Source of the DNA: Variovorax atrisoli 110B | Lineage (GTDB): Bacteria > Pseudomonadota > Gammaproteobacteria > Burkholderiales > Burkholderiaceae_C | Reading direction: 5' to 3' | DNA: 64,000 nucleotides | Assembly: GCF_000382045.1 (NCBI RefSeq) | Contig: NZ_KB907466.1 | Coordinates: forward strand, 46,090 to 110,089 | Part shown: positions 1 through 8,448 of the stretch, in pieces | How positions within the stretch are numbered: the first letter of the stretch is position 1 | Layout of the letters: each line of letters starts with the position of its first letter | Translations under genes and position numbers: made by a program | Notes under the pieces: model-generated | The model's database searches: none | Told to the model about the DNA's origin: nothing | What the model saw: only the letters and a program-made list of their open reading frames with translations

Positions 1-1083
1 GCGCTGCGGGAGACGTGTATCTTAGGTGCGGGCAACGATTACGAGGCAGTCCAGGCGTGGCTATCGCTTCACGAGGCTGGTGCTACCCAGCGTGCCTACA
101 GAAAAGAAGCTGAACGGTTGATTCTTTGGGCGATCGTGGAGCGTCGCAAAGCATTGTCTTCGTTGACGACCGAGGACGCCGTTGCCTATCGGGCATTCCT
201 GCGCAATCCTTCACCGCGCGGGCGCTGGATAGGTCCTACGGCCGCGCGCTCGTCACCGGAATGGCGTCCCTTCGCTGGAGTGCTGTCTGCACGATCGATT
301 GCCTATGCGCTATCCGTGGCGGGAGCATTGTTTCGTTGGTTGATCCAGCAGCGCTATTTGCTGGCCAATCCGTTTGCCGGCCTCAGGGTCCGTGGTGCGA
401 AAGGGTCCGAGCAGCAACCGCCCGAGCGAGCTTTCGGCGAAGGGGAATGGGGCATCGTACAGGCCGTGGCCGAAGGTTTGGAATGGTTGCATGGCTGGGA
501 GCCCGCTGCAGCTCAGCGCTTGCGCTTTGTGCTGGACTTCTCCTATGCCACCGGACTGCGCGTCGGTGAACTCGTCGGTGCCAAGCTCGGTCAAATTGAG
601 GTCGATGCATGTGGCGATTGCTGGCTGCGTCTGATTGGCAAAGGCGGAAAGGCGGCCAAGGTATCGCTGCCGCCGTTGGCTAGATCTGCCGTAGATCGGT
701 ATCTGATGCAGCGTAAGCTGCCGGTGACGCCAGCGCGATGGGATCCGAAGGTGCCTTTGATTGGTAGCTTGGGTCAGGACAGCGCCGTGGGCATCGAGGG
801 CGCACGGCTGTGGAGTATCCTGCGGCGCTTCTTTCTGCAAGCTGCTGATGTCATCGAAACCGACAGCCCGGCGCTGGCGCAGAAGTTGCGCCGCGCCAGT
901 CCGCATTGGATGCGACACACGCATGCCACTCATGCGCTTGCACGCGGAGCGGAACTTACGACTGTGCGTGACAACCTGCGTCATGCGTCGATCACGACCA
1001 CCTCAATCTACCTGCATGGCGATGCGGTCAAGCGAGCGCGACAGATGAGTGCAGCCTTTGCCGTTCCGATACGGGGATCGTAA
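1..1083 (+). CDS. Tyrosine recombinase/integrase (5' end outside window)
   Basis: The frame is open to the first base of the window, so the gene is partial; 360 residues are visible. An N-terminal SAM-like core-binding region is followed by a tyrosine recombinase catalytic domain. Numbering from the first codon in the window, the catalytic set is Arg187 (TGLRVGEL), His302 and Arg305 (HWMR), His328 (LRHAS) and Tyr337 (SIYLH). All family residues that I can check are present, so the enzyme is probably active. It would cut and rejoin DNA at an attachment site and is the natural mover of this island. A TTG at 118 could serve as a start, but homologous sequence continues upstream, which argues for truncation by the window. 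The subfamily cannot be told from sequence alone. Confidence 0.88.
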   Translation, partial: ALRETCILGAGNDYEAVQAWLSLHEAGATQRAYRKEAERLILWAIVERRKALSSLTTEDAVAYRAFLRNPSPRGRWIGPTAARSSPEWRPFAGVLSARSIAYALSVAGALFRWLIQQRYLLANPFAGLRVRGAKGSEQQPPERAFGEGEWGIVQAVAEGLEWLHGWEPAAAQRLRFVLDFSYATGLRVGELVGAKLGQIEVDACGDCWLRLIGKGGKAAKVSLPPLARSAVDRYLMQRKLPVTPARWDPKVPLIGSLGQDSAVGIEGARLWSILRRFFLQAADVIETDSPALAQKLRRASPHWMRHTHATHALARGAELTTVRDNLRHASITTTSIYLHGDAVKRARQMSAAFAVPIRGS

Positions 1084-1715
1084 TGAGATCTCCTTCATAG
1101 AGAGTAAACAACGCGATGGGCGTCCCTCTCGGTTCCAATGCTGACGCCATTGCAAAAGGAAAGCTTCCGTGAGTTTGCGCGAGGGTTTCGTCGAGACGAC
1201 GCACAAAGTGCAACCAGTACGCTTCGCACCGCGGCGCAGAGAGAAAGAAAAGGGCTGAAGGCTCTTCCCTTGATGACCGGTGGCGGGCGTCGCTGCGAGA
1301 CTCCGTTGCCCCTGCGGGTGTGGTACCCCGGATCTCTCCAGGCAGCTAGTCCCTGTGCGCACCCGCTCTCGAACGGTTTTTCCTAAATGGGGGGAGACAA
1401 GCTCAGGACTGGCGCTAAAGAAAAAAGCTCCGAATCGAGGCCTCTATTGAGAAAAGGTCGCGAGGGCCCGCTTGCGCGGAGATCAGCAGCCGTTGGCGGG
1501 CCACCTCGCTGAGCTGAATCTTTCACGTCGCGTACGCGTCGCTGTCAGTTCCACGTTCCACAGCCGTAGTTGCTTTGGACGAGATGACATAAATTGATTT
1601 TGCCACCTGTCTCGTTGACTGGTGCGGATCTGCCCTGCGTTATCAAGGCCGGCCCGTCAAAGGGAACCAGCTTCGAGGATCGGCCCATCCCCGGAGCTCT
1701 TGACTGCGAACGGTG
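1084..1715. other. Intergenic stretch between integrase and defence operon
   Basis: These 632 bases separate two gene ends: the integrase stops on the plus strand and the 179-residue gene stops on the minus strand. Short open frames occur on both strands, but none has a good ribosome binding site or a recognisable protein. I saw no clear terminator or inverted repeat. It may hold part of an attachment region or a decayed gene. Confidence 0.4.
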
Positions 1716-2255
1716 CTACATCTGAAGTTGATCGGCGTCAGCCAGCACGTTTTCAATGTAGCGCTGTTCTGCGACGACAACGTCGTAGTCTCGATCCAAT
1801 TCCAAGCTGAATCTTCTCAATAGCTCAGAATCATCAAAAAACAGCAAAATTGTTCGGTGCGAAATTTCGAGAGCGCTAAAAATTATCTTGACCTCACTGA
1901 GCAGGCTCGAAAACCATGTCAAGCTTGGGATTGCTTTTTGTTCGAAGCGCCCTCTGACATCTAAATAATTAATATCATCTAACTCGAGAGTACGCAAGGC
2001 AAGAGCGCGCGTATTGGCAACGAAATCCAATCTTGGTGCGATGCGAAGATCGATGATTGCCTGCGGATGTGTGTGCTCTACGAAGGCCTCAAATGAGCGC
2101 CGGTGATAAAAATGGTCTGCAAAAACCAGCACCAGACTATGTGGCGTCGAAAATGGCAACGCTAGCTGCGTCCCTTTCGGAGGCAGCAAACGCTCAATTG
2201 GCTCAGCAGCAGATCTTTTCTGCAAATGCGCTGCCAAAGAAATGACATTAGCCAT
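1716..2255 (-). CDS. Unknown 179-residue protein coupled to AvcD-like deaminase
   Basis: I do not recognise this protein with certainty. Its ATG lies inside the end of the deaminase gene: the two frames overlap by 8 bases (ATGGCTAA), which points to translational coupling and joint function. There is no signal peptide or membrane helix, so it should be cytosolic. A polar N-terminus (1 to about 38) leads into a compact alpha/beta-looking domain with hydrophobic strands near 40 to 46, 66 to 71, 94 to 101 and 135 to 141. The layout, with an SFEAF helix, then IIDLR at 67 to 71, then INYLDVRGR, loosely recalls DUF488 proteins. The later Cys/His-Arg signature of that family is not evident, so this is only a suggestion. 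An accessory or regulator of the deaminase is inferred from context. Confidence 0.75.
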   Translation of the reverse strand: MANVISLAAHLQKRSAAEPIERLLPPKGTQLALPFSTPHSLVLVFADHFYHRRSFEAFVEHTHPQAIIDLRIAPRLDFVANTRALALRTLELDDINYLDVRGRFEQKAIPSLTWFSSLLSEVKIIFSALEISHRTILLFFDDSELLRRFSLELDRDYDVVVAEQRYIENVLADADQLQM

Positions 2256-3903
2256 GTTGGCCGCTTTGGCTTTCCAAGTGTTTCTCGACGTCTAAGTAGC
2301 TTTCGCGCAGCAATCCGCGCTCCCAATCTGGTCGAAGGGCGATCATCTTGCCCTGCTCATCTTTCAGCGCGCCATCCTTTAAAAAAGCACGCCGATACAG
2401 CCTAGGTGCAACACCAGTAAAGGCTCGAAAGAGAACTCGCGGCTTGGCTTCCTTGATCGACTCCAAATTGCCGCCTTGTAATAGTATACGAAACTTCGAA
2501 GGGGATGTCCACTTTATTGATGTTTTTTGTAAAGCGTCACTATGCAGCTCGAAAGCTCTACTTTTGGGGTATGGCTCAATATATTGAACTTCTTCTACTC
2601 CACCTGCGACAATATGTCTTGCGCAATAGTGGCACGGAAATGTCGTAACAAACAGCTTTGTTCCGGCGGTCACAACTCCCAACCGAGCGGCAGATAGCAA
2701 GGCATCCATTTCTGCATGGACGGCGCGACTGAATTCAATCAGTCGACCGAGAGGGGTCTTCTTGAGTTGACCAACGATCTTCTCTCGCTCCTGATCCTTG
2801 GAATCTTTGAGCTGATCAATACTGTCAATGATCCTGTTAATTATTTCATCTTGAACCCGCGTGTTGCTGCAATAGCCGCGACGTGCGAAACATCGATCGT
2901 CCTCATGGTGAATATCATTAGGATCCTCGAAGTTGCTGCCATAAACACCTCCGCCGGCCATTGGTACTTCGTTGGTCCCAGTTGCAAGAAGATTTCCTTT
3001 GCCATCGGTGAGCGCAGCTCCAACTTGACGAGATAAACAGGCGCTTCTTAATTGCGCCCCTTTAGCATGAAACATCCCGGTTTCCGATGCATCGGGACGC
3101 ACAATTTTTCGATTTGTTAAAATGTCAAAAAGCCTTCCGAGCTTATCTGTCACGATCCACTCTGGATTTGGATTTTTTTGCTCTTCGTCGAGATATCGAT
3201 TTGGAGTATTGTCTACAAAATAATCTGCCAGATGGAAAGTGTCTGCGACTTTTTGGCCATACTTTATGTCGGCGCTCTCGTCCCGTTTCATAAATGACTC
3301 TATCTCTACAAGAGATGAGTCTTTGAATTTACCGCTATGAAGACGCTGTCCTCGGATTTTTTCTTCACACACAACCCCTATTAAACAGAATGCTTCTCGG
3401 TATATGCCGCGAAGTAATTCTGCTTCTGCGGGATTCTTGAGTGAATCCACAATATAGACCCGAATAGGTTTTTCGTGATCCTTTAGGGCAACAACTGCGG
3501 CATCTGGCTGGGTGATTTTTTTATCTTCGGCTTGCCGCGTTGCTTTGATGCGAGACATGATTCTCAATGCGACAGCTGTAATATCGGTGCGCCTGAGGTC
3601 GTCGCCTAAATCCTGAAGTGTTGCTCCAACTTCAAGCTTCTTTTTCGAGCTGAGCGCTTGTCGATTTGCTTCGGATAGAGAATGTTTTATTACGTCGCTG
3701 GCTTTAATTGAAAAGACATCCTTCGTATTGAAGGCAGTTGCAGCGAGCGACTCCAGTGCTTTCGCGACATAGGAGGTTCCCGATCCTGCGGGGCCAACGA
3801 CGGCAAATACCCATTCCCTCGCCGCGAGCGTGTTGAAGCTCTTTGTTGCTTCCGTTGCCTGGGGTTCGTTTGCTGCATCGGCGGGCAAGGGCAGTGAGGA
3901 CAT
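2248..3903 (-). CDS. avcD: AvcD/DCD-type antiphage deoxycytidylate deaminase
   Basis: This 551-residue protein joins an N-terminal P-loop NTPase domain to a C-terminal cytidine/deoxycytidylate deaminase domain. The Walker A motif GPAGSGTS is at 37 to 44. The deaminase zinc site is His396-Ala-Glu398 with Pro423-Cys424 and Cys427 (PCHYC), so ligands and the proton-shuttling glutamate are intact. The two-domain fusion and length fit the AvcD / antiviral dCTP deaminase family. Those proteins deaminate dCTP and dCMP during phage infection and starve the phage of cytosine nucleotides. An ordinary dCMP deaminase is about 150 to 180 residues and lacks the NTPase. In known AvcID systems an RNA encoded just upstream holds AvcD inactive. 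The start was taken at the ATG; its ribosome binding site is weak. Base composition is lower in GC than the chromosome, consistent with acquisition on the island. Confidence 0.9.
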   Translation of the reverse strand: MSSLPLPADAANEPQATEATKSFNTLAAREWVFAVVGPAGSGTSYVAKALESLAATAFNTKDVFSIKASDVIKHSLSEANRQALSSKKKLEVGATLQDLGDDLRRTDITAVALRIMSRIKATRQAEDKKITQPDAAVVALKDHEKPIRVYIVDSLKNPAEAELLRGIYREAFCLIGVVCEEKIRGQRLHSGKFKDSSLVEIESFMKRDESADIKYGQKVADTFHLADYFVDNTPNRYLDEEQKNPNPEWIVTDKLGRLFDILTNRKIVRPDASETGMFHAKGAQLRSACLSRQVGAALTDGKGNLLATGTNEVPMAGGGVYGSNFEDPNDIHHEDDRCFARRGYCSNTRVQDEIINRIIDSIDQLKDSKDQEREKIVGQLKKTPLGRLIEFSRAVHAEMDALLSAARLGVVTAGTKLFVTTFPCHYCARHIVAGGVEEVQYIEPYPKSRAFELHSDALQKTSIKWTSPSKFRILLQGGNLESIKEAKPRVLFRAFTGVAPRLYRRAFLKDGALKDEQGKMIALRPDWERGLLRESYLDVEKHLESQSGQHG

Positions 3904-4234
3904 ACGTACTTTTCGTCAGAGATCTAAAGAGGTAGCCAGAGTATCGACTTGTGTGTCACTGAATGTAGCGAACAAACCCTGCGCTCATGTCTTGGGAGGC
4001 GCAACATTCGAACAAGTTAGTGTCGCGGTGGTGGACGGAGTGAGCCGCATTGATCGGCTTTCAGTCGCTGAGATGTCCAGTCGGTCTAGCCACCTCTTCA
4101 ATTCGGAAGCCCGGAGTACTTTTCAGCAGTCGGGAACCTTGCGCCTCCAGCTCTGCACGCCCGGTCCCCCTCCATATGGTCTTGATCTTTCGAGTGTGCC
4201 GTCCCCAAGTCTTGAACGCATGCGCTCGTCACCA
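3904..4234 (-). other. avcD upstream region; possible AvcI-like RNA
   Basis: The stretch between the avcD start and the truncated comM stop has no credible protein on either strand. In the AvcID systems of Vibrio and relatives, a short non-coding RNA that inhibits AvcD is encoded directly upstream in the same direction, so this is where an equivalent would sit. AvcI RNAs are poorly conserved in sequence, and I could not define a promoter, terminator or structure here. The call rests on position only. Confidence 0.3.
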
Positions 4235-5482
4235 CTACACCTCTTGCCAACTGAGGCCTAGCTGCGTGGGAGGCCCACGAACTATGAATCGTTCTGCGCA
4301 GCAAATTTGATTTGGGCGCATTAACTTCGACTCCCAACACGAGACCTGTTCCGGCGTGCAGCGGCAGGGCCGCGCCGAGGAGCCGAGATAGCCGCAGGGG
4401 CAGGGGTTCATCGCGGCGACGAGCTGGAAGCGCGCGGGGAACTCGGCGCGCTGCGCGGCGCGCGCGATGGTGATCGTGCCGGTCTCCAGCGGCTCGCGCA
4501 GCGCTTCGAGGGCCGATCGGGCGAACTCGGGGAATTCGTCGAGGAAGAGGACGCCATGGTGCGCGCGCGAGATTTCCCCGGGGCGCGGCGGCGAGCCTCC
4601 GCCGACCAGCGCCACGGCACTCGCAGTGTGGTGCGGCGCGCAGGTAGGCCTCACGCGCCAGCGCTGCGTCGCGAAGCGCCCGCCCAGGCTGGCCACTGCG
4701 GCGCTCTCCAGTGCCTCGTCGATGTGCATCGCGGGCAGCAGGCCGGCGAAGCGCTGGGCCAGCATCGACTTGCCCGAGCCGGGCTCGCCCACCATCAGCA
4801 GGCTGTGGCCGCCCGCCGCGGCGATCTCGAGCACGCGCTTGACGCCGGTATGGCCCTTGACTTCGGCCAGGTCGGCGTAGCGGGGTGGCGCCACGTCGGG
4901 CGCGGCGTGGATGCGGGCCCAGCCGTCGTCCGCGGTGTCGGGCAGCTGGGAGGCTTCCTCGTCGGTCGCCACGAACTGGCGCACCACGTCCAGCAGGTGC
5001 TTCGCGCCATAGACCTCGCCGCCCGGCACCAGGGCCGCCTCCAGCGCACTCTCCAGGGGCAGCACCAGCCGGGTCGCAACGCCGCGCGTGTGCAGGGCGA
5101 GCGCCATGGCCAGGGCGCCGCGGACGGGCCGCAGCTCACCCGACAGCGAGAGCTCACCGGCGAACTCGTGGCCGGCGAGCTTCGCATCGTCGATCTGGCC
5201 GCTGGCGGCGAGGATGCCCAGGGCGATGGGCAGGTCGAAGCGCCCGGAGTCCTTCGGCAGGTCGGCCGGCGCGAGGTTGACCGTGATGCGTTTGTTATTG
5301 GGAAATTCCAGCCCGGCGTTCTGGAGCGCCGAGCGCACGCGCTCCCGCGCCTCCTTGACCTCCGTTTCGACCAGTCCGACCAGCGTGAAGCTGGGCAAAC
5401 CGTTCGCCAGATGCACCTCTACCGTGACACTGGCCGCTTCAAGACCCAGCAAGGCGCGGCTTTGCACCAAAGACAGTCCCAT
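4235..5482 (-). pseudogene. comM: comM/yifB, 3' end replaced by island
   Basis: ComM is an AAA+ hexameric helicase of the magnesium-chelatase-like family that promotes branch migration of incoming DNA during natural transformation. Residues 1 to about 380 look native: an N-terminal ChlI/Lon-like domain, Walker A GEPGSGKS at 232 to 239, a Walker B LFLDEF segment, and the Cys-rich NPCPCGY and PCRC stretch. After CTPEQV the sequence becomes unrelated for about 35 residues, then stops. Family members are about 500 residues, so the C-terminal domain is missing. I chose the ATG at 5482 (MGLSLVQSRALL) because it matches the usual ComM start; an upstream in-frame ATG at 5557 gives an atypical leader. 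The gene is probably non-functional and marks the island insertion. Confidence 0.9.
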
Positions 5483-5636
5483 TCCTCTCCCTCTCCCCAA
5501 GATGGTGCGCACTTTTTGGGCGTTCCCGCGGTGGTGCGGCGCACCGTGCATCTGCAACCACTCGCAACAGGTGTTGTAACGATTTGGCTCTCAACCACGA
5601 CGTGGGGGCGGTTGCGAGAGGAGGCATTCGTGCACT

Positions 5637-5655
5637 TTGGCACGCTCCCTGCTTT
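5637..5655 (+). promoter_or_regulatory. Sigma-54 promoter of the torF-glnK-amtB locus
   Basis: The sequence TTGGCACGCTCCCTGCTTT matches the RpoN consensus well. The -24 GG (5639 to 5640) and -12 GC (5651 to 5652) are separated by exactly 10 bases. It lies about 40 bases before the first start codon of the locus. Nitrogen-limitation control through NtrC is expected for glnK-amtB, but I did not find a convincing NtrC site upstream. Confidence 0.75.
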
Positions 5656-5696
5656 GAACCCCTCGGTCCCACAACACACCTTCGAGGAGTTCCCTG

Positions 5697-6575
5697 ATGA
5701 CGCACCGTACCGCCGCCCAGGCGCTGATCGTTCTGGCCACCGCATTGACCGCGTCCGGCGCGGCCCTAGCGCAGACTGCAACGACCGACGCCGCAGCAGC
5801 ACCGGCTGCGGCACCCGCACCGAACCTCACGGGCAACGTGTCGATCACCACGAACTACAAGTTCCGTGGCCAGGACCAGGACATGATCGGCAAGAACGAC
5901 TACGCCAAGACCAAGGGCTTCAAGCCCGCCATCCAGGGCGGCCTGGACTACGCCTTCGGCGACAGCGGCTTCTACGTCGGCAACTGGAACTCCAGCGTCA
6001 ACTGGCTCAAGGGCAACAGCATCGAGATGGACGTCTACGGCGGCTACAAGTTCAAGGCCGGCCCGCTGGACATGGACGTCGGTGCGCTCACCTACATCTA
6101 CCCGGGCAACTCCTCGGGCAACACCACCGAGCTGTACGTCGGCGCCACCTACGCGAACGACAGCTTCGGCTCCTTCACCGCCAAGTACTCGCACACCGTT
6201 TCGAAGGACTACTTCGGCTACGCAGGCAACAAGGCCGGCTCGGGCCTGAAGGGCACGAACACGGGCTACCTGAACCTGTCGTACAGCAAGGAGATCGTGC
6301 CCAAGGTCACGCTGAAGGCTGCCGTGGGCTTCACCAACATGTCCAGCGACATCCGCAGCCTGGGCTACAAGAGCTACGTCGACTACAACATCGGCGCGAG
6401 CTACGACTTCGGCAACGGCCTGTCGCTGACCGGCTCGGTCCAGGGCGCCAACAAGAAGAACTCGTACCTCGCGGTGAGCAACCCGGGCGTCGACTTCGGC
6501 TTCGGCACCTTCGGCACGACCTACTACTCGCCGAACAAGGCCCGCTTCATCGTCACGCTGACGAAGACGCTGTAA
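5697..6575 (+). CDS. TorF-family putative outer-membrane protein
   Basis: A 292-residue secreted protein with a signal peptide ending near ALAQ (about residue 26). An Ala/Pro-rich spacer follows, then an aromatic, Gly-rich beta-barrel-like region opening with NVSITTNYKFRGQDQ. This is the layout of the TorF/TIGR02001 family of putative porins, often found beside glnK-amtB in betaproteobacteria. The protein ends in hydrophobic alternating residues (RFIVTLTKTL), as outer-membrane beta strands do, although the last residue is Leu rather than Phe. A GAGGAG ribosome binding site stands 7 bases before the ATG. Sharing the sigma-54 promoter with glnK and amtB suggests expression under nitrogen limitation and a role in outer-membrane passage of a nitrogen source. 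The substrate is unknown. Confidence 0.8.
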   Translation: MTHRTAAQALIVLATALTASGAALAQTATTDAAAAPAAAPAPNLTGNVSITTNYKFRGQDQDMIGKNDYAKTKGFKPAIQGGLDYAFGDSGFYVGNWNSSVNWLKGNSIEMDVYGGYKFKAGPLDMDVGALTYIYPGNSSGNTTELYVGATYANDSFGSFTAKYSHTVSKDYFGYAGNKAGSGLKGTNTGYLNLSYSKEIVPKVTLKAAVGFTNMSSDIRSLGYKSYVDYNIGASYDFGNGLSLTGSVQGANKKNSYLAVSNPGVDFGFGTFGTTYYSPNKARFIVTLTKTL

Positions 6576-6642
6576 GCCATACAACAACGAGGCGTGGCCC
6601 AAGCTGCCGCGCCACTTCATTTCCATCCGAAGGAGAAAACTC

Positions 6643-6981
6643 ATGAAGCTGGTCACAGCCATCATCAAACCGTTCAAGCTCGACGAAGTGCGCGAAGCGC
6701 TGTCGGCCATCGGCGTGCAGGGGATCACCGTCACCGAGGTGAAGGGTTTCGGCCGCCAGAAGGGCCACACGGAGCTCTACCGCGGCGCTGAATACGTGGT
6801 CGACTTCCTGCCCAAGGTCAAGATCGAAGCGGCCGTCTCCGACGACCTCGTCGATCGCGTGATCGAGGCGGTGGAAGGCGCTGCGCGCACCGGCAAGATC
6901 GGCGACGGCAAGATCTTCGTCTACAACCTCGAACAGGTCGTTCGCATCCGCACCGGCGAAACGGGCCGCGAAGCCCTCTGA
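6643..6981 (+). CDS. glnK: P-II nitrogen regulatory protein GlnK/GlnB
   Basis: A 112-residue P-II signal protein of standard length. The T-loop carries Tyr51 (LYRGAEYVVDF), the site uridylylated by GlnD. The ATP-binding C-terminal stretch TGKIGDGKIFV is intact. P-II trimers sense 2-oxoglutarate, ATP and ADP and report nitrogen status. Lying 29 bases before amtB, this copy is the GlnK type, which plugs the ammonium channel when ammonium rises. An AAGGAG ribosome binding site lies just upstream. Expression should follow the sigma-54 promoter ahead of the preceding gene. Confidence 0.97.
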   Translation: MKLVTAIIKPFKLDEVREALSAIGVQGITVTEVKGFGRQKGHTELYRGAEYVVDFLPKVKIEAAVSDDLVDRVIEAVEGAARTGKIGDGKIFVYNLEQVVRIRTGETGREAL

Positions 6982-7010
6982 TCGAGTCCTGGCCCGAAAG
7001 AACAACGACT

Positions 7011-8447
7011 ATGAAAAAACTGCTTGTCTCTCTTGCGCTCGGATTGAGCGTGTTGGCTGCCGGTACCACCGGCTTCGCGCAGACTCCCGCCGCGGCAACC
7101 GCCGAGGCTCCGGCCGCGTCGGCACCCGCAGCCGCCGCGCCCGCCCCGGCTGCTGCTCCCGCAGCGGCAGCCCCGGCCGCCGCCGATGCAGCTCCTGCTG
7201 CGCCCGCCGCGGCCCCCGCTCCGAAGATCGACTCCGGCGACACCGCCTGGATGCTGACTTCGACCCTTCTCGTGATCCTGATGACCATCCCCGGCCTCGC
7301 GCTGTTCTATGGCGGCCTGGGCCGCTCGAAGAACATGCTGTCGGTGCTGATGCAGGTCTTCGTGATCTTCTCGCTGATCAGCATCCTGTGGGCCGTCTAC
7401 GGCTACAGCCTGGCCTTCTCGGGTGACGGCAACTTCTTCGGAGGATTCGACAAGATCTTCATGAAGGGCATCACGCAGGAGACCTTCGGCGCGCTGACCA
7501 CGATTCCCGAATACGTGTTCGTCGCCTTCCAGGGCACCTTCGCGGCCATCACCGTGGCGCTGATCGTCGGCGCCTTCGCGGAGCGCGCCAAGTTCTCGGC
7601 CGTGCTGCTGTTCTCGGTGCTGTGGTTCACTTTCAGCTACGTGCCGATCGCCCACATCGTGTGGGGCGGCGGCCTGCTGGGCAAGGACGGCGCTCTGGAC
7701 TTCGCCGGCGGCACCGTGGTGCACATCAACGCCGGTGTGGCCGGCCTGGTCGGCGCCTACATGGTCGGCAAGCGCGTCGGCTACGGCAAGGAAGCCTTCA
7801 CGCCTCACTCGCTCACGCTCACCATGGTCGGCGCTTCGCTGCTGTGGGTCGGCTGGTTCGGCTTCAACGCCGGCTCGGCCGGTGCTGCCAACGCCGTCGC
7901 CGGCCTGGCCTTCGTGAACACGGTGCTCGCCACCGCCGCCGCGGCCCTGTCGTGGATCCTGGGCGAGAGCCTGCACAAGGGCAAGGCCTCGATGCTGGGT
8001 GCAGCATCCGGTGCCGTCGCCGGCCTGGTGGCCGTCACGCCCGCCGCCGGCTTCGTCGGTCCGATGGGTTCGATCGTGCTGGGCCTGCTGGCCGGCCTGG
8101 TCTGCCTGTGGGGCGTGGGCGGCCTGAAGCGCATGCTCGGTGCCGACGACGCGTTCGACGTGTTCGGCGTCCACGGCGTGGGCGGTATCCTGGGTGCCAT
8201 CCTGACCGGCGTGTTCGCTGCCAAGGGCCTGGGCGGCACCGGCGGCGCGACCCCCGACACCTTCGCGATGGGCGCACAGGTCTGGATCCAGATCAAGAGC
8301 GTGCTGCTCACGATCGTGTGGTCTGGCGTCGTGGCCTTCATCGCCTACAAGATCGCCGACCTGACCCTCGGCCTGCGTGTGTCGGAAGAAGAAGAGCGCG
8401 AAGGCCTCGACATCTCCTCGCACGGCGAGACCGCATACAACAGGTAA
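7011..8447 (+). CDS. amtB: Ammonium transporter AmtB
   Basis: A 478-residue ammonium channel. A signal peptide (about 1 to 24) is followed by an unusually long Ala/Pro-rich periplasmic linker (about 25 to 78), then the 11-helix Amt core starting near DTAWML. Core family motifs are visible, including ALFYGGLGRSKN, the HIVWGGG segment, a GFNAGS segment and DVFGVHGVGGILG, which carries a pore histidine. It moves ammonium into the cell as a trimer in the inner membrane and is gated by the upstream GlnK. The C-terminal cytoplasmic tail is present. The low-complexity linker is the only unusual part. Confidence 0.96.
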   Translation: MKKLLVSLALGLSVLAAGTTGFAQTPAAATAEAPAASAPAAAAPAPAAAPAAAAPAAADAAPAAPAAAPAPKIDSGDTAWMLTSTLLVILMTIPGLALFYGGLGRSKNMLSVLMQVFVIFSLISILWAVYGYSLAFSGDGNFFGGFDKIFMKGITQETFGALTTIPEYVFVAFQGTFAAITVALIVGAFAERAKFSAVLLFSVLWFTFSYVPIAHIVWGGGLLGKDGALDFAGGTVVHINAGVAGLVGAYMVGKRVGYGKEAFTPHSLTLTMVGASLLWVGWFGFNAGSAGAANAVAGLAFVNTVLATAAAALSWILGESLHKGKASMLGAASGAVAGLVAVTPAAGFVGPMGSIVLGLLAGLVCLWGVGGLKRMLGADDAFDVFGVHGVGGILGAILTGVFAAKGLGGTGGATPDTFAMGAQVWIQIKSVLLTIVWSGVVAFIAYKIADLTLGLRVSEEEEREGLDISSHGETAYNR

Positions 8448-8448
8448 A

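Larger units (their letters stand above)
1..4342. mobile_element. Right end of a genomic island inserted in comM
   Basis: The island is inferred from three things in the sequence. The comM reading frame loses its family similarity abruptly near 4342 to 4345, after a CTPEQV segment. A tyrosine recombinase lies on the far side. The DNA between is visibly more AT-rich than the flanking chromosome. The other end, with the expected comM 3' remnant, would lie to the left of this window. I could not identify the attachment-site core or terminal inverted repeats, so the junction is good to a few bases at best and the element type is unknown. comM is a known island target in other genera, for example AbaR islands in Acinetobacter, but no Tn7-like tni genes are visible here. 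Confidence 0.7.

Noticed and set aside
1138..1386. Possible 82-residue gene downstream of the integrase
   Set aside because: Composition looks like translated non-coding DNA, there is no ribosome binding site and no recognisable domain.
2248..3903. Deaminase as a housekeeping dCMP deaminase or ComEB
   Set aside because: It is about three times too long and carries an N-terminal P-loop domain; the island context also argues against it.
5533..5545. GGTGC-GGC-GCACC inverted repeat as an NtrC site
   Set aside because: Half-sites point the wrong way round compared with the NtrC consensus (GCAC ... GTGC).
4556..6646. Very long open frame on the plus strand across comM and the TorF gene
   Set aside because: It is antisense to comM and out of frame with the TorF gene, with Arg/Gln-rich composition typical of shadow frames in GC-rich DNA.
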